The position numbers and the translations under genes were made by a program. A stretch of 64,000 nucleotides of DNA from Ulvibacterium sp965248315 (lineage in GTDB: Bacteria; Bacteroidota; Bacteroidia; Flavobacteriales; Flavobacteriaceae): contig NZ_CBDFIX010000002.1 in assembly GCF_965248315.1 (NCBI RefSeq), positions 1,798,001 to 1,862,000 on the forward strand, read 5' to 3'. The notes below the pieces were generated by a model, which was not told where the DNA came from, did not search any database, and worked only from the letters and a program-made list of their open reading frames with translations. Of the stretch, positions 14,943 to 23,812 are shown one piece after another. How positions within the stretch are numbered: position 1 is the stretch's first letter; every line of letters begins with the position of its first letter.

Positions 14943-16088
14943 TTAATTGAATTGATGAAGTGCAAAGTTTTGGATAGTCCGTACCACAGTTTTGTAATCA
15001 TCCCGATCCTCCACAAAATCCATTTGACTAATATCTATGGTCAGGCAATTATCCTTCGGGTAGCTTTTTAAAAAATCAAAATAACCCCTATTGATCTTTT
15101 CAAGATATTCTGGACCGATATTCCGTTCGTAATCCCGCCCCCGCTTCTTAATATTCTCCAATAGACGTTCCGTAGTTTGGTACAAATACACGTAGATCTG
15201 CGGTTTTTTCACTTCCTTGTACATAAAACCAAAAATTTTTCGGTACAGCTCAAACTCTTCTTTTTGCAGTGTGACCTGTGCAAAGATCAACGACTTAAAA
15301 ATATCATAATCACTTATCATAAAACTCTTGAAAAGGTCGTACTGAGAGGTGTCATCCATAAATTGTTGGTATCGGTCCGCTAAAAATGACATCTCCAAAG
15401 GAAAGGCATAGCGACTTTGGTCTTCATAAAAATTGGGCAAAAAAGGATTTTCTGCAAACCTTTCCAAGACCAGTTTACCATTAAATTCAGTTGCCATTCT
15501 TTTGGCCAAAGTAGTTTTTCCAGCACCAATATTTCCTTCAATGGCAATAAACTGGACACTTGAAAAAAGTGCTTCCCGAGAGGGAAACAAGGTGTGATCG
15601 GTCTTTTTGGGAGTATTCCGATCTTTACATTCCTGCAGGAGATTGCGGGTATCCTTCTTCAGAAGGGGATGGTAATATTGTGGTGCAATATCTGCCAATG
15701 GCCTTAGAACAAAACGACGTTCATGTAATTTTGGATGGGGGATGGTGAGTTGGTCCGTATTGATTATCTCGTTTTCGTAATATAAAACATCGATGTCCAC
15801 TGTTCTGGATGTGTACTCCTTTCCGTTTCGGCGTGTTCTCCCTAATCGCTTCTCAATGGACAACAGACAATTTAGAATGTCCAGCGGTGGTAGGGCAGTC
15901 CTAATGGATATACAGATATTATAAAAATCATCTCCTTCAAAACCCCATGACGCGGATTCGTAAATACAGGAAATGGCAGTGACTTCACCAATTTCCTCGT
16001 GAATGTGAAATAGAGCCTCTTGGATATTCAAAAATCGATTTCCCAGATTGCTGCCAATGGAAAGATATATCAGATTTGTTGCCTCCAT
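14943..16088 (-). CDS. folK: Bifunctional HPPK (FolK) / deoxynucleoside kinase
   Basis: 381 residues in two domains. Residues 1-160 are 6-hydroxymethyl-7,8-dihydropterin pyrophosphokinase (SIGSNLGNR, GRTRRNGK, RTVDIDVLYYE, HERRFVLRPL), a folate-synthesis step. Residues about 178-381 are a deoxynucleoside kinase with P-loop EGNIGAGKTT (184-193), LERFAENPF, FLADRYQQF and the lid segment IKKRGRDYERNI. The second half phosphorylates deoxynucleosides for salvage. The join is seamless with no stop or frameshift. Such fusions are known from Bacteroidota. Divergent from sppA. Confidence 0.92.
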   Translation of the reverse strand: MEATNLIYLSIGSNLGNRFLNIQEALFHIHEEIGEVTAISCIYESASWGFEGDDFYNICISIRTALPPLDILNCLLSIEKRLGRTRRNGKEYTSRTVDIDVLYYENEIINTDQLTIPHPKLHERRFVLRPLADIAPQYYHPLLKKDTRNLLQECKDRNTPKKTDHTLFPSREALFSSVQFIAIEGNIGAGKTTLAKRMATEFNGKLVLERFAENPFLPNFYEDQSRYAFPLEMSFLADRYQQFMDDTSQYDLFKSFMISDYDIFKSLIFAQVTLQKEEFELYRKIFGFMYKEVKKPQIYVYLYQTTERLLENIKKRGRDYERNIGPEYLEKINRGYFDFLKSYPKDNCLTIDISQMDFVEDRDDYKTVVRTIQNFALHQFN

Positions 16089-16125
16089 AGATCGAACAAA
16101 ATAAGTAAAACAAAATCACTTTGGT

Positions 16126-16133
16126 TATCTTTG
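16126..16133 (+). promoter_or_regulatory. TANNTTTG -7 element for sppA
   Basis: TATCTTTG, the Bacteroidota -7 consensus, 25 bases upstream of the GTG chosen as sppA start. A start further upstream at 16020 would place the promoter inside the gene. No clear -33 TTG is seen at the normal distance. Confidence 0.5.
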
Positions 16134-16157
16134 GAAAGAATTCTAACAAAGCGTTGC

Positions 16158-17918
16158 GTGAAATTTTTAAGAAATCTGTTGGCCGCGATACTGGGATGTA
16201 TGGTCGCCTTTGGAATCATCATGGTGATATTCATGGTATTCCTAAGTCTGGTAAGCAACATAGAGGATACCCCTAATATTAAGGAAAATTCCATTTTGGA
16301 ACTTCAAATACAACGTCCGGTAAATGATTATGTGGGCACGAATGCCATGGATCCGTTTGCTGGAATTTTTGAGGATTCCCAAGGGCTGGACGACATTCTA
16401 CAGGCCATTGAAACCGCCCGGGAAGATGCTAACATCAAAGGCATAAGTATCAGCAATAACTTTATCACGGCCGGACTGGCGCAAACCCAGGCAATCCGCA
16501 AGGCACTCTCTAAATTTCGTGAAAGCGGCAAATTCATCTATGCTTATTCGGATTACTTTACGCAAAAAGATTATTATTTGGCAAGTGTGGCCGATTCAAT
16601 TTTTTTGAATCCTGTCGGCGGAATGGATTTCAAGGGGTTGTCTTCTGAAGTATTATACTTTAAGGATTTTCAGGAGAAGACAGGGGTGAAAATGGAAGTA
16701 ATACGACATGGAAAATACAAAAGTGCGGTGGAACCATTTTTGTCCAATGAAATGAGCGATGCCAACCGAACCCAGATCAAGGAGTTGTTAGGATCGTTGT
16801 GGAACTCCATGGTAACCGAAATCTCCGAGATACGCAATATACCTGAAGAAAATTTGAATGTTATTGCGGATACCTTGGGCGGTAGGACTCCGGAATACGC
16901 AGTACGGAGCCGTTTGGTGGATTCCATCATATATTTTGACCAATACGAGGAAAAGCTTAGGAACGCTTCTGGTAGGGATACCGGTGAGACCCTAAATTAT
17001 GTGCATTTGGATGACTATATAAGCTATTCCAATGCCCAAATAAGAACAACCGGGAAGGACAAAGTAGCCGTGGTTTTCGCACAGGGTGAAATTATATATG
17101 GTGAGGGTGGCCCCGATGTAATCGGACAGGGTATTATTAACGAAGCTATTATAAAAGCACGTGAGGACGATGCCATCAAAGCCATAGTACTCCGAGTGAA
17201 TTCTCCTGGAGGTAGTGCCTTGGTTTCCGATATTATTTGGCGGGAAATTGAACTGGCCAAAGCGAAAAAACCGGTCGTTGTCTCCATGGGAAATGTGGCG
17301 GCTTCCGGAGGCTACTATATAGCTGCAGGGGCGGATAAAATATTTGCGGAGCCCACAACAGTAACAGGATCCATTGGTGTATTCGGAACAATTCCGAACA
17401 TCGAACAATTGGCCGAGGATATCGGAATCAACGCGGAACAGGTGGGGACCAACAAAAACTCTATAGATTACTCCCTTTTTGAACCTATGACGGACAATTT
17501 TAGAAAAGTAGTACAAGAAGGCATAGAGGAGACCTACACCACCTTTTTACAGCGAGTATCCCAAGGTAGGGGTATTTCAATGGCCCAGGCGGATAGCCTT
17601 GCCCAAGGTAGGGTATGGAGTGGGGTGGATGCCAAACGACTGGGTTTGGTGGATGAACTGGGAACCTTGGAAGATGCTATCGGCGAAGTCGCTAAATTAG
17701 CTGAACTAGATCGCTATGGCGTTAAAAAATACCCAAAATACAAATCGGGTTTTGAGCGTTTCATGGAAGATTTGGGTGGTTCCAGTTCAAAGACCCGTGA
17801 AAGTATCATTGAAAAGGAAGTTGGCCTTGAAGCCTATAATATTATAAAACAGATAAAGACCGCCATGGGGCGAAAAGGTATTCAGGCTCGAATGCCTTTT
17901 ATTCTCAATATTAAATAA
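16158..17918 (+). CDS. sppA: Signal peptide peptidase SppA, 67K type
   Basis: 586 residues from the GTG at 16158. This start places the hydrophobic anchor (LLAAILGCMVAFGIIMVIFMVFLSLV) at the N-terminus and removes an overlap with the folK gene. Two ClpP/crotonase-like halves follow. The first carries the catalytic Lys in SDYFTQKDYYLAS; the second has the nucleophile Ser in VAASGGYYIAAGADKI. It is a membrane-anchored periplasmic serine protease that degrades cleaved signal peptides. The queuosine-precursor transporter gene starts 3 bases after the stop. Confidence 0.93.
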   Translation: MKFLRNLLAAILGCMVAFGIIMVIFMVFLSLVSNIEDTPNIKENSILELQIQRPVNDYVGTNAMDPFAGIFEDSQGLDDILQAIETAREDANIKGISISNNFITAGLAQTQAIRKALSKFRESGKFIYAYSDYFTQKDYYLASVADSIFLNPVGGMDFKGLSSEVLYFKDFQEKTGVKMEVIRHGKYKSAVEPFLSNEMSDANRTQIKELLGSLWNSMVTEISEIRNIPEENLNVIADTLGGRTPEYAVRSRLVDSIIYFDQYEEKLRNASGRDTGETLNYVHLDDYISYSNAQIRTTGKDKVAVVFAQGEIIYGEGGPDVIGQGIINEAIIKAREDDAIKAIVLRVNSPGGSALVSDIIWREIELAKAKKPVVVSMGNVAASGGYYIAAGADKIFAEPTTVTGSIGVFGTIPNIEQLAEDIGINAEQVGTNKNSIDYSLFEPMTDNFRKVVQEGIEETYTTFLQRVSQGRGISMAQADSLAQGRVWSGVDAKRLGLVDELGTLEDAIGEVAKLAELDRYGVKKYPKYKSGFERFMEDLGGSSSKTRESIIEKEVGLEAYNIIKQIKTAMGRKGIQARMPFILNIK

Positions 17919-17921
17919 TTT

Positions 17922-18632
17922 ATGACCAAAAAGGACAAGAAATTGGCCTACCAGATCTATCTCTATCTGGGGGCACTGTTCATTACCTCGTTGGTGGTGT
18001 CCAATCTGATTTTCCAAAAGTTTTTCTACTGGAATCCCTTCGGAAAGATAGAGCTTTTCGGAGCTCCCTTGTTTGAAATTTCAGTGGGTGTATTGCCGTA
18101 TCCCGTTACTTTTTTGATTACCGATCTCATTTCCGAAATTTTTGGAAAGAAAAAAGCCAACCAGATTGTAACTGCGGGTATTTTTGCCTCCTTTTTTTCC
18201 ATGGGATTCATTTACATTTCCGATGCAGTACCCGCTATAGCTTCTTCCCCTATTGATGATGCCCTTTTTAAAAAGGTCTTCGCTCTTTCTCCAGTAGCGG
18301 TTTTGGCTTCTATGCTGGCCTATCTTGCCGCTCAATATGTGGATATCGCTATTTATCATTTTTGGAAAAAATTGACCAAAGGAAAATACTTATGGCTTCG
18401 GAACAACTTTTCTACCTTTCTCTCACAATTTATTGACACGTTTACGGTAGTAGGGCTATTGTGCATTTTTGGCGTACTCCCTTGGAGCCTTTTTTACGGG
18501 CTTGTAATCAGTGGATTTGTTTTTAAGATTTTTATAGCATTTTTGGATACCCCTTTTCTCTATTTCTTCGTATATATTCTAAGAAGACGATTTAAACTTG
18601 CCATTGGTGAGGAAATCGACTTGGAAGCATAA
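17922..18632 (+). CDS. Queuosine precursor transporter (YhhQ/DUF165 family)
   Basis: 236 residues with about six membrane segments. The family signature is the block PYPVTFLITDLISEIFGKKKANQIV near residues 60-85, followed by LAAQYVDIAIYHFWKKLT and the RNNFSTFLSQFIDT segment. E. coli YhhQ imports 7-cyano-7-deazaguanine (preQ0/preQ1). Three bases after sppA and so probably co-transcribed. It is not near other queuosine genes in this window. Confidence 0.88.
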   Translation: MTKKDKKLAYQIYLYLGALFITSLVVSNLIFQKFFYWNPFGKIELFGAPLFEISVGVLPYPVTFLITDLISEIFGKKKANQIVTAGIFASFFSMGFIYISDAVPAIASSPIDDALFKKVFALSPVAVLASMLAYLAAQYVDIAIYHFWKKLTKGKYLWLRNNFSTFLSQFIDTFTVVGLLCIFGVLPWSLFYGLVISGFVFKIFIAFLDTPFLYFFVYILRRRFKLAIGEEIDLEA

Positions 18633-18675
18633 TAAAGAACGCTTTTTTAAGTTCTAATCGAAGAATATACATACT

Positions 18676-21396
18676 ATGAAAAAGAAGGTCCTCCGAATTC
18701 TTGCTATTTTCTTACTGTTGGTCATTGCCCTATTGGTTGCGATTCCATTTTTTCTCGAAGCCAAAATAGGGGATATCCTTAAGAACAATGTGAATGCGAA
18801 TGTAAATGCACATCTCGATTTTACCAATGCTCGTTTAAGCCTACTCGGCAGTTTTCCGAATGCCGAGGTCACCTTGGAAAATGTAACCTTGCTTACTAAT
18901 GCACCATTTGAGGGAGATACCCTTTTTGCTGCAAGAATGATAGGTTTAAAAATGGGTTTGGGCGAATTGTTTAAATCACAAGGAGACCCTATTGGCATCA
19001 AAAATTTTCAAGTGGACGGGGCACAATTGAATATTAAAATTGATAGTGCGGAAAATGCCAATTATGACATTGCCAAGAAATCCGAGGTAGAGGACGTAGC
19101 GGAACAGCCTACAGATGGTTTCTCCTTTAACTTGGAATCCTATGGGATTACAGAATCCCAAGTTTCGTATACCGATTTGGCAACAGGTATCCGTTTGCTA
19201 CTATCCGATCTCCAACATAGCGGAACAGGAGATCTTTCGCTGGAAACTTCGGAATTGGATACACAGACCCAAGCAGGGGTGACTTTTGGAATGGATGGCA
19301 CCAATTATTTGAACGAAAATAAGCTGAAGCTGGATGCCTTGATAGGTATAGACTTGAAGGAGAATAAATATACCTTTTTAAAAAACGAAGCTCTGGTGAA
19401 CCAACTACCCTTGATATTTGATGGATTTGTAAAAGTGAACGAAAATAATCAAGAGGTGGCTATTAGTTTTGAGACACCATCGTCTGACTTTAAAAATTTC
19501 CTGGCCGTAATTCCGGAAGAATATTCCAAGAATATTGAAAATGTAAAAACTACCGGGAATTTTACTTTGAAGGGGGATGTCAAGGGCGTGATTGATGAAA
19601 CACATATTCCTAAATTTAACATTAGTATAAATTCTGAAAACGCCTCCTTTAAATATCCAGATTTGCCCAAATCGGTTCGTAACGTTTTCATTGATATGGA
19701 AATCAACAATACCACAGGTATAACCGAAGACACCTTCATAACCATTGAAAAATTGTCTTTTACAATAGATGAAGATCGGTTTAACATGACCTCAAAAATC
19801 TCCGAACTTATGGGCAATACCAAGGTCAATGCCCATATTGATGGCAAGATGAACCTTGCCAATATCTCCCAAGCTTATCCGGTTCCCGCTGATCTGGACC
19901 TAAGCGGAATCCTGAATGCAGATGTGACAACGGCCTTTGATATGGCCTCGGTGGAGAAAAACCAATATGAAAAGACAAAAACGGTTGGAAATGTTAGCGT
20001 ACGGGATTTTGAATACAGCTCAGCCGAAATTGCCAAGCCCGTAAAATTGAATACTGTGGCCATGAGTTTCAATCCCGAAACGGTAAATCTTGAACAAATG
20101 AACGGCACTACGGGCCAAACAGATTTTGACATAACGGGCAAAATCAGCAATCTACTAGGGTTTATGTTCAATGATGAAAAGGTGCAGGGTAATTTCAATC
20201 TAAAATCTGGCACCTTCGCCTTAAATGATTTTATGGTGGAGGAAACAGCGGATACTACAGAAACCAAATCGGAAGCACCGGAAGCTATGGAAGAAAGAAT
20301 AAAAATTCCTTCCTTTTTGGATGTCGGTATCAATGCTACGGCAAACACCGTGATCTATGATAATATTAGATTAAAGGATGTGAAGGGTAACCTGCGGATA
20401 AAGGATGAGAAAGCGATTCTGAGCAACATGACCTCCTCAATTTTTGATGGCCAAATGGCCTTTAATAGCGAGGTTTCTACCAGAGATGAAACGCCCACTT
20501 TTGCCATGGAACTGGATATGGACCAATTACAGATAGGGGAGACTTTTGAGGCTATGGAAATGTTTCAGGTCTTGGCACCCATCGCCCAGGTTTTAAAGGG
20601 GAAATTAGATGCCGAAATAAAACTTTCCGGAAATTTGACAGAAGATTTCACCCCGGACCTCTTAACACTGACCGGAGATTTGCTGGCCAATGTAATGACC
20701 CGGGAAATTAATGCCGAGCAGGCTCCATTGCTTTCTTCATTGGATGGTAAGTTGGATTTTGTTAACCTAAATGAACTGGACCTAAAGGACTTGAAAACGA
20801 AACTTTCCTTTGAGAACGGACTGGTTAGTGTAAAACCTTTTACTGTAAAATATAAGGATATCGCCATTAACGTGGATGGAGGCCATACTTTTAATAGAAA
20901 ACTGGATTATAAGGCTACTATGGAAGTTCCGGCCAAATATTTGGGCAAACAGGTCAACGATTTAATAGCTCAAATTGATGATAAGGATTTGGAAACGCTT
21001 ACTGTTCCCATAACCGCAAATATTGGAGGAAATTACTCCAGTCCTAATGTAAGTACCGATTTAACCTCCGGGGTCAAGAACTTGACCGCTCAATTGGTAG
21101 AGATCCAAAAGCAGAAACTCATCAATAAGGGAAAGGACAAGGCTACGGATTTAATCGGTGGATTACTCTCGGAAAACTCGGCTGAAAATGATTCTACTCA
21201 AAATGAGGATTCCAGTTCAGATGAAGTTAAAGCGGTGTTAGGGGGTATCTTGGGCGGAAACAAGAACGGAAAAGACAGCGCTCAAACTAATGTAGAGTCC
21301 CAGGCCACTCCGGAAAAAGACCCTGTGGAAGAAGCGGCAAAAGGTATTTTGGGAGGTTTGTTCGGAAAGAAAAAGGATACGGTGAAAAAGGAGTAG
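18676..21396 (+). CDS. AsmA-family inner-membrane protein
   Basis: 906 residues. A single N-terminal membrane helix (ILAIFLLLVIALLVAIPFF) is followed by a long beta-rich periplasmic body. The start of an AsmA domain is visible (FTNARLSLLGSFPNAEVTLENVTL), as is the AsmA-like C-terminal part (LDAEIKLSGNLTEDFTPDLLTLTGDLLANV). The last ~90 residues are low-complexity with repeated GGLLG/GGILGGNK blocks. AsmA-like proteins are thought to bridge inner and outer membrane for phospholipid transfer. Same strand as sppA and the transporter gene, 43 bases downstream. Confidence 0.85.
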   Translation: MKKKVLRILAIFLLLVIALLVAIPFFLEAKIGDILKNNVNANVNAHLDFTNARLSLLGSFPNAEVTLENVTLLTNAPFEGDTLFAARMIGLKMGLGELFKSQGDPIGIKNFQVDGAQLNIKIDSAENANYDIAKKSEVEDVAEQPTDGFSFNLESYGITESQVSYTDLATGIRLLLSDLQHSGTGDLSLETSELDTQTQAGVTFGMDGTNYLNENKLKLDALIGIDLKENKYTFLKNEALVNQLPLIFDGFVKVNENNQEVAISFETPSSDFKNFLAVIPEEYSKNIENVKTTGNFTLKGDVKGVIDETHIPKFNISINSENASFKYPDLPKSVRNVFIDMEINNTTGITEDTFITIEKLSFTIDEDRFNMTSKISELMGNTKVNAHIDGKMNLANISQAYPVPADLDLSGILNADVTTAFDMASVEKNQYEKTKTVGNVSVRDFEYSSAEIAKPVKLNTVAMSFNPETVNLEQMNGTTGQTDFDITGKISNLLGFMFNDEKVQGNFNLKSGTFALNDFMVEETADTTETKSEAPEAMEERIKIPSFLDVGINATANTVIYDNIRLKDVKGNLRIKDEKAILSNMTSSIFDGQMAFNSEVSTRDETPTFAMELDMDQLQIGETFEAMEMFQVLAPIAQVLKGKLDAEIKLSGNLTEDFTPDLLTLTGDLLANVMTREINAEQAPLLSSLDGKLDFVNLNELDLKDLKTKLSFENGLVSVKPFTVKYKDIAINVDGGHTFNRKLDYKATMEVPAKYLGKQVNDLIAQIDDKDLETLTVPITANIGGNYSSPNVSTDLTSGVKNLTAQLVEIQKQKLINKGKDKATDLIGGLLSENSAENDSTQNEDSSSDEVKAVLGGILGGNKNGKDSAQTNVESQATPEKDPVEEAAKGILGGLFGKKKDTVKKE

Positions 21397-21397
21397 T

Positions 21398-22192
21398 TCA
21401 ATCGATACTTAATCCAACGTAATATCCCTCGCTCCCACGAATATTAAAGACCGTATTATCCTCAAAAATGAGGTATTGTCCTTTAATTCCCTTTAGGATA
21501 CCCTTATAGCTTGGTTTTTTATTAAGGTTTAGACTATTCACCTTTTCGGGATACTGAAGTACGGGAAACTGTAAATGGGTTTCTTGATTGGTATCAATAT
21601 AATACTCCGAAGCCTCTTCCGGAATATATTCCTTTAACCGATTCCGCCAATCTACCAGGTTCTCATCCTTTACATTGTTGGTTAACATTTTGCGCCAATT
21701 GGTCTTGTCACTGATGTGGTCCTTTAGGGCTACCTCGGTAATACCGGCCAAATAACGATTGGGTACTTCTACAATTTCTATGGCCTCATGGGCACCTTGA
21801 TCGATCCACCGGGTAGGTACCTGTGATTTCCGGGTTACCCCAACTTTTATGTTGCTGCTGTTGGCCAGGTAAACGATATGTGGTTGCAATTGCACCTTTT
21901 TTTCATATTCCAGATCACGATCCTCCTTGTCCAAATGAGCGGTACTAAGTTCGGGTCGCATAATCCAATCACCGGCGGAGGGAATTTTGTAAAAGCAAGT
22001 TTTGCAGAAACCTTGTCGATAAATGGGTAGGTCCTTTCCACAGCTTAGGCATTGGTATTTGATAAAGTCAATCTGCAGGCGCTTGTCCAATAGCTGGTTC
22101 ATGTTCAAAAAGTCGTTCTCAAAAACCAAATAATATTGAATGGGTGTACCCATTTCCGTCTGCATCTTTTGTAAAACACCCTCGTACTGCAT
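21398..22192 (-). CDS. DUF2797 domain-containing protein
   Basis: 264 residues. A zinc-ribbon-like CXXC pair pair lies at C48/C51 and C63/C66 (QCLSCGK, FCKTCFY). After it comes the block IVYLANSSNIKVGVTR, then TRWIDQGAHEAIEI and ITEVALKDHISDKTNWRKML. This is the DUF2797 signature and it looks like a GIY-YIG nuclease core (V-Y-L, K-V-G-V-T-R, a later Glu), which is inference. Function is not established. Convergent with AsmA with one base between the genes. Confidence 0.82.
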   Translation of the reverse strand: MQYEGVLQKMQTEMGTPIQYYLVFENDFLNMNQLLDKRLQIDFIKYQCLSCGKDLPIYRQGFCKTCFYKIPSAGDWIMRPELSTAHLDKEDRDLEYEKKVQLQPHIVYLANSSNIKVGVTRKSQVPTRWIDQGAHEAIEIVEVPNRYLAGITEVALKDHISDKTNWRKMLTNNVKDENLVDWRNRLKEYIPEEASEYYIDTNQETHLQFPVLQYPEKVNSLNLNKKPSYKGILKGIKGQYLIFEDNTVFNIRGSEGYYVGLSID

Positions 22193-22258
22193 AAAAGTAT
22201 TTCTTATTTGAAAATAATAAGGATTAAAGCTAATTTAGGCGGATAAAGATACCCAAAA

Positions 22259-23773
22259 ATGCCGATACCGCTATTTAATTCCATTGCCTCGTGGTTACTT
22301 AAAAAACGTTATCACCAGATAGAACTTTTCCTGAAGTACCCCTTGGAGGTACAGGCGGAGGTACTACAACAATTACTTGAAATAGCCGAGGATACGGAGT
22401 TTGGGAAAAAGTACGATTTTGAATCCATTCCGGACTATGAAACGTTTAGAGACCGAGTACCTATTGTATCCTATGAGGAACTGGAGCCGGATATAGAGCG
22501 TACACGAAAAGGGGAGCAGAATATATTTTGGCCGACATCCATAAAGTGGTTTGCCAAAAGTAGTGGCACCACAAATGCCAAGAGCAAATTTATTCCAGTA
22601 AGTTCGGAGGCCCTTGAGGACTGTCACTACAAATCCGGGAAAGATTTACTTTGTTTGTACCTCAATAATAATGAGAATTCCCAATTGTTTGCCGGCAAAA
22701 GCCTTCGGTTGGGCGGTAGTAAGGAATTATATGAGGACAATGGATCTTTTTTTGGTGACCTTTCCGCTATTTTAATTGATAATATGCCCCTTTGGGCAGA
22801 GTTTAGCAGTACGCCCAGCAGTAAGGTATCGCTTATGAGCGAATGGGAAAACAAACTAAGGGCCATCATACATGAAAGTACCCAGGAAAATGTAACGAGT
22901 CTTGCCGGAGTTCCCTCATGGATGCTTGTCTTGTTGAACAATGTGCTCGAGGAGACCGGAAAATCACATCTGTTCGAAGTCTGGGAGAATTTGGAAGTAT
23001 ATTTTCACGGAGGGGTAAGTTTTGTTCCATATAAGGAGCAATATCAAAAGCTTTTACCTCGGAAAAATTTCAGGTACTATGAAATTTATAATGCTTCGGA
23101 AGGTTTTTTCGCCATCCAAGATCGTAATAATGCCAACGACCTTTTATTAATGCTGGACTACGGTATTTTTTACGAATTCATTCCTATGGATTGCTATGGG
23201 ACCCCTCTTGAAAAAGCCATCCCACTTTGGGAAGTAAAAACAAAGACCAACTATGCCATAGTCATTACCACCAACGCTGGATTATGGCGATACAGAATTG
23301 GGGATACTATACGGTTTACCTCAACAAATCCTTATAGAATCAAAGTAACTGGACGTACCAAGCACCACATAAATGTCTTTGGGGAGGAATTGATAATTGA
23401 AAATGCAGAGGAGGCCCTAAAAAGTATTTGTAAAAAGACCGGTGCGGAAATAAAGGATTATACGGCAGGTCCCATTTTTATGTCGGGTAGAGGAAAGGGT
23501 GCGCATGAATGGATCATTGAATTTAGAAAGCCACCGGAGAAAATCGATTACTTTACTGAGTTTTTGGACAATGCCTTAAAATCACTCAACTCGGATTATG
23601 AGGCCAAGCGCTATAACAACATCACTTTAAAGATGCCCAAAGTACATGTCGCCAGGGAGAATCTTTTTTATGATTGGTTAAAATCCAAGGACAAGTTGGG
23701 TGGTCAACACAAAATACCGAGATTATCCAATACAAGGGACTACATAGAGGAATTGCTCCAAATGAACAAATAA
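22259..23773 (+). CDS. GH3 family acyl-acid amido synthetase-like protein
   Basis: 504 residues. An adenylate-forming enzyme fold: phosphate-loop FAKSSGTTNAKSKFIPVS at 98-115, YYEIYNASEGFFAIQD in the middle, and LWRYRIGDTIRFTS before the C-terminal lobe with TGRTKHHINVFGEELIIENAEEAL. Plant GH3 enzymes conjugate auxin or jasmonate to amino acids after adenylation; the bacterial substrates are largely unknown. The protein has a FEFR-like KWF... core and normal length. It is followed by an AraC-type gene 39 bases downstream. A 13-residue copy of its C-terminus appears at 25437. Confidence 0.88.
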   Translation: MPIPLFNSIASWLLKKRYHQIELFLKYPLEVQAEVLQQLLEIAEDTEFGKKYDFESIPDYETFRDRVPIVSYEELEPDIERTRKGEQNIFWPTSIKWFAKSSGTTNAKSKFIPVSSEALEDCHYKSGKDLLCLYLNNNENSQLFAGKSLRLGGSKELYEDNGSFFGDLSAILIDNMPLWAEFSSTPSSKVSLMSEWENKLRAIIHESTQENVTSLAGVPSWMLVLLNNVLEETGKSHLFEVWENLEVYFHGGVSFVPYKEQYQKLLPRKNFRYYEIYNASEGFFAIQDRNNANDLLLMLDYGIFYEFIPMDCYGTPLEKAIPLWEVKTKTNYAIVITTNAGLWRYRIGDTIRFTSTNPYRIKVTGRTKHHINVFGEELIIENAEEALKSICKKTGAEIKDYTAGPIFMSGRGKGAHEWIIEFRKPPEKIDYFTEFLDNALKSLNSDYEAKRYNNITLKMPKVHVARENLFYDWLKSKDKLGGQHKIPRLSNTRDYIEELLQMNK

Positions 23774-23812
23774 TGGTATCTTAGACAATAACCGTACTAC
23801 CAACCTTATGTC

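Noticed and set aside
18654..20867. Several minus-strand frames of 60-160 codons inside the AsmA gene
   Set aside because: Mirror-image shadows of a GC3-biased gene; no family features.
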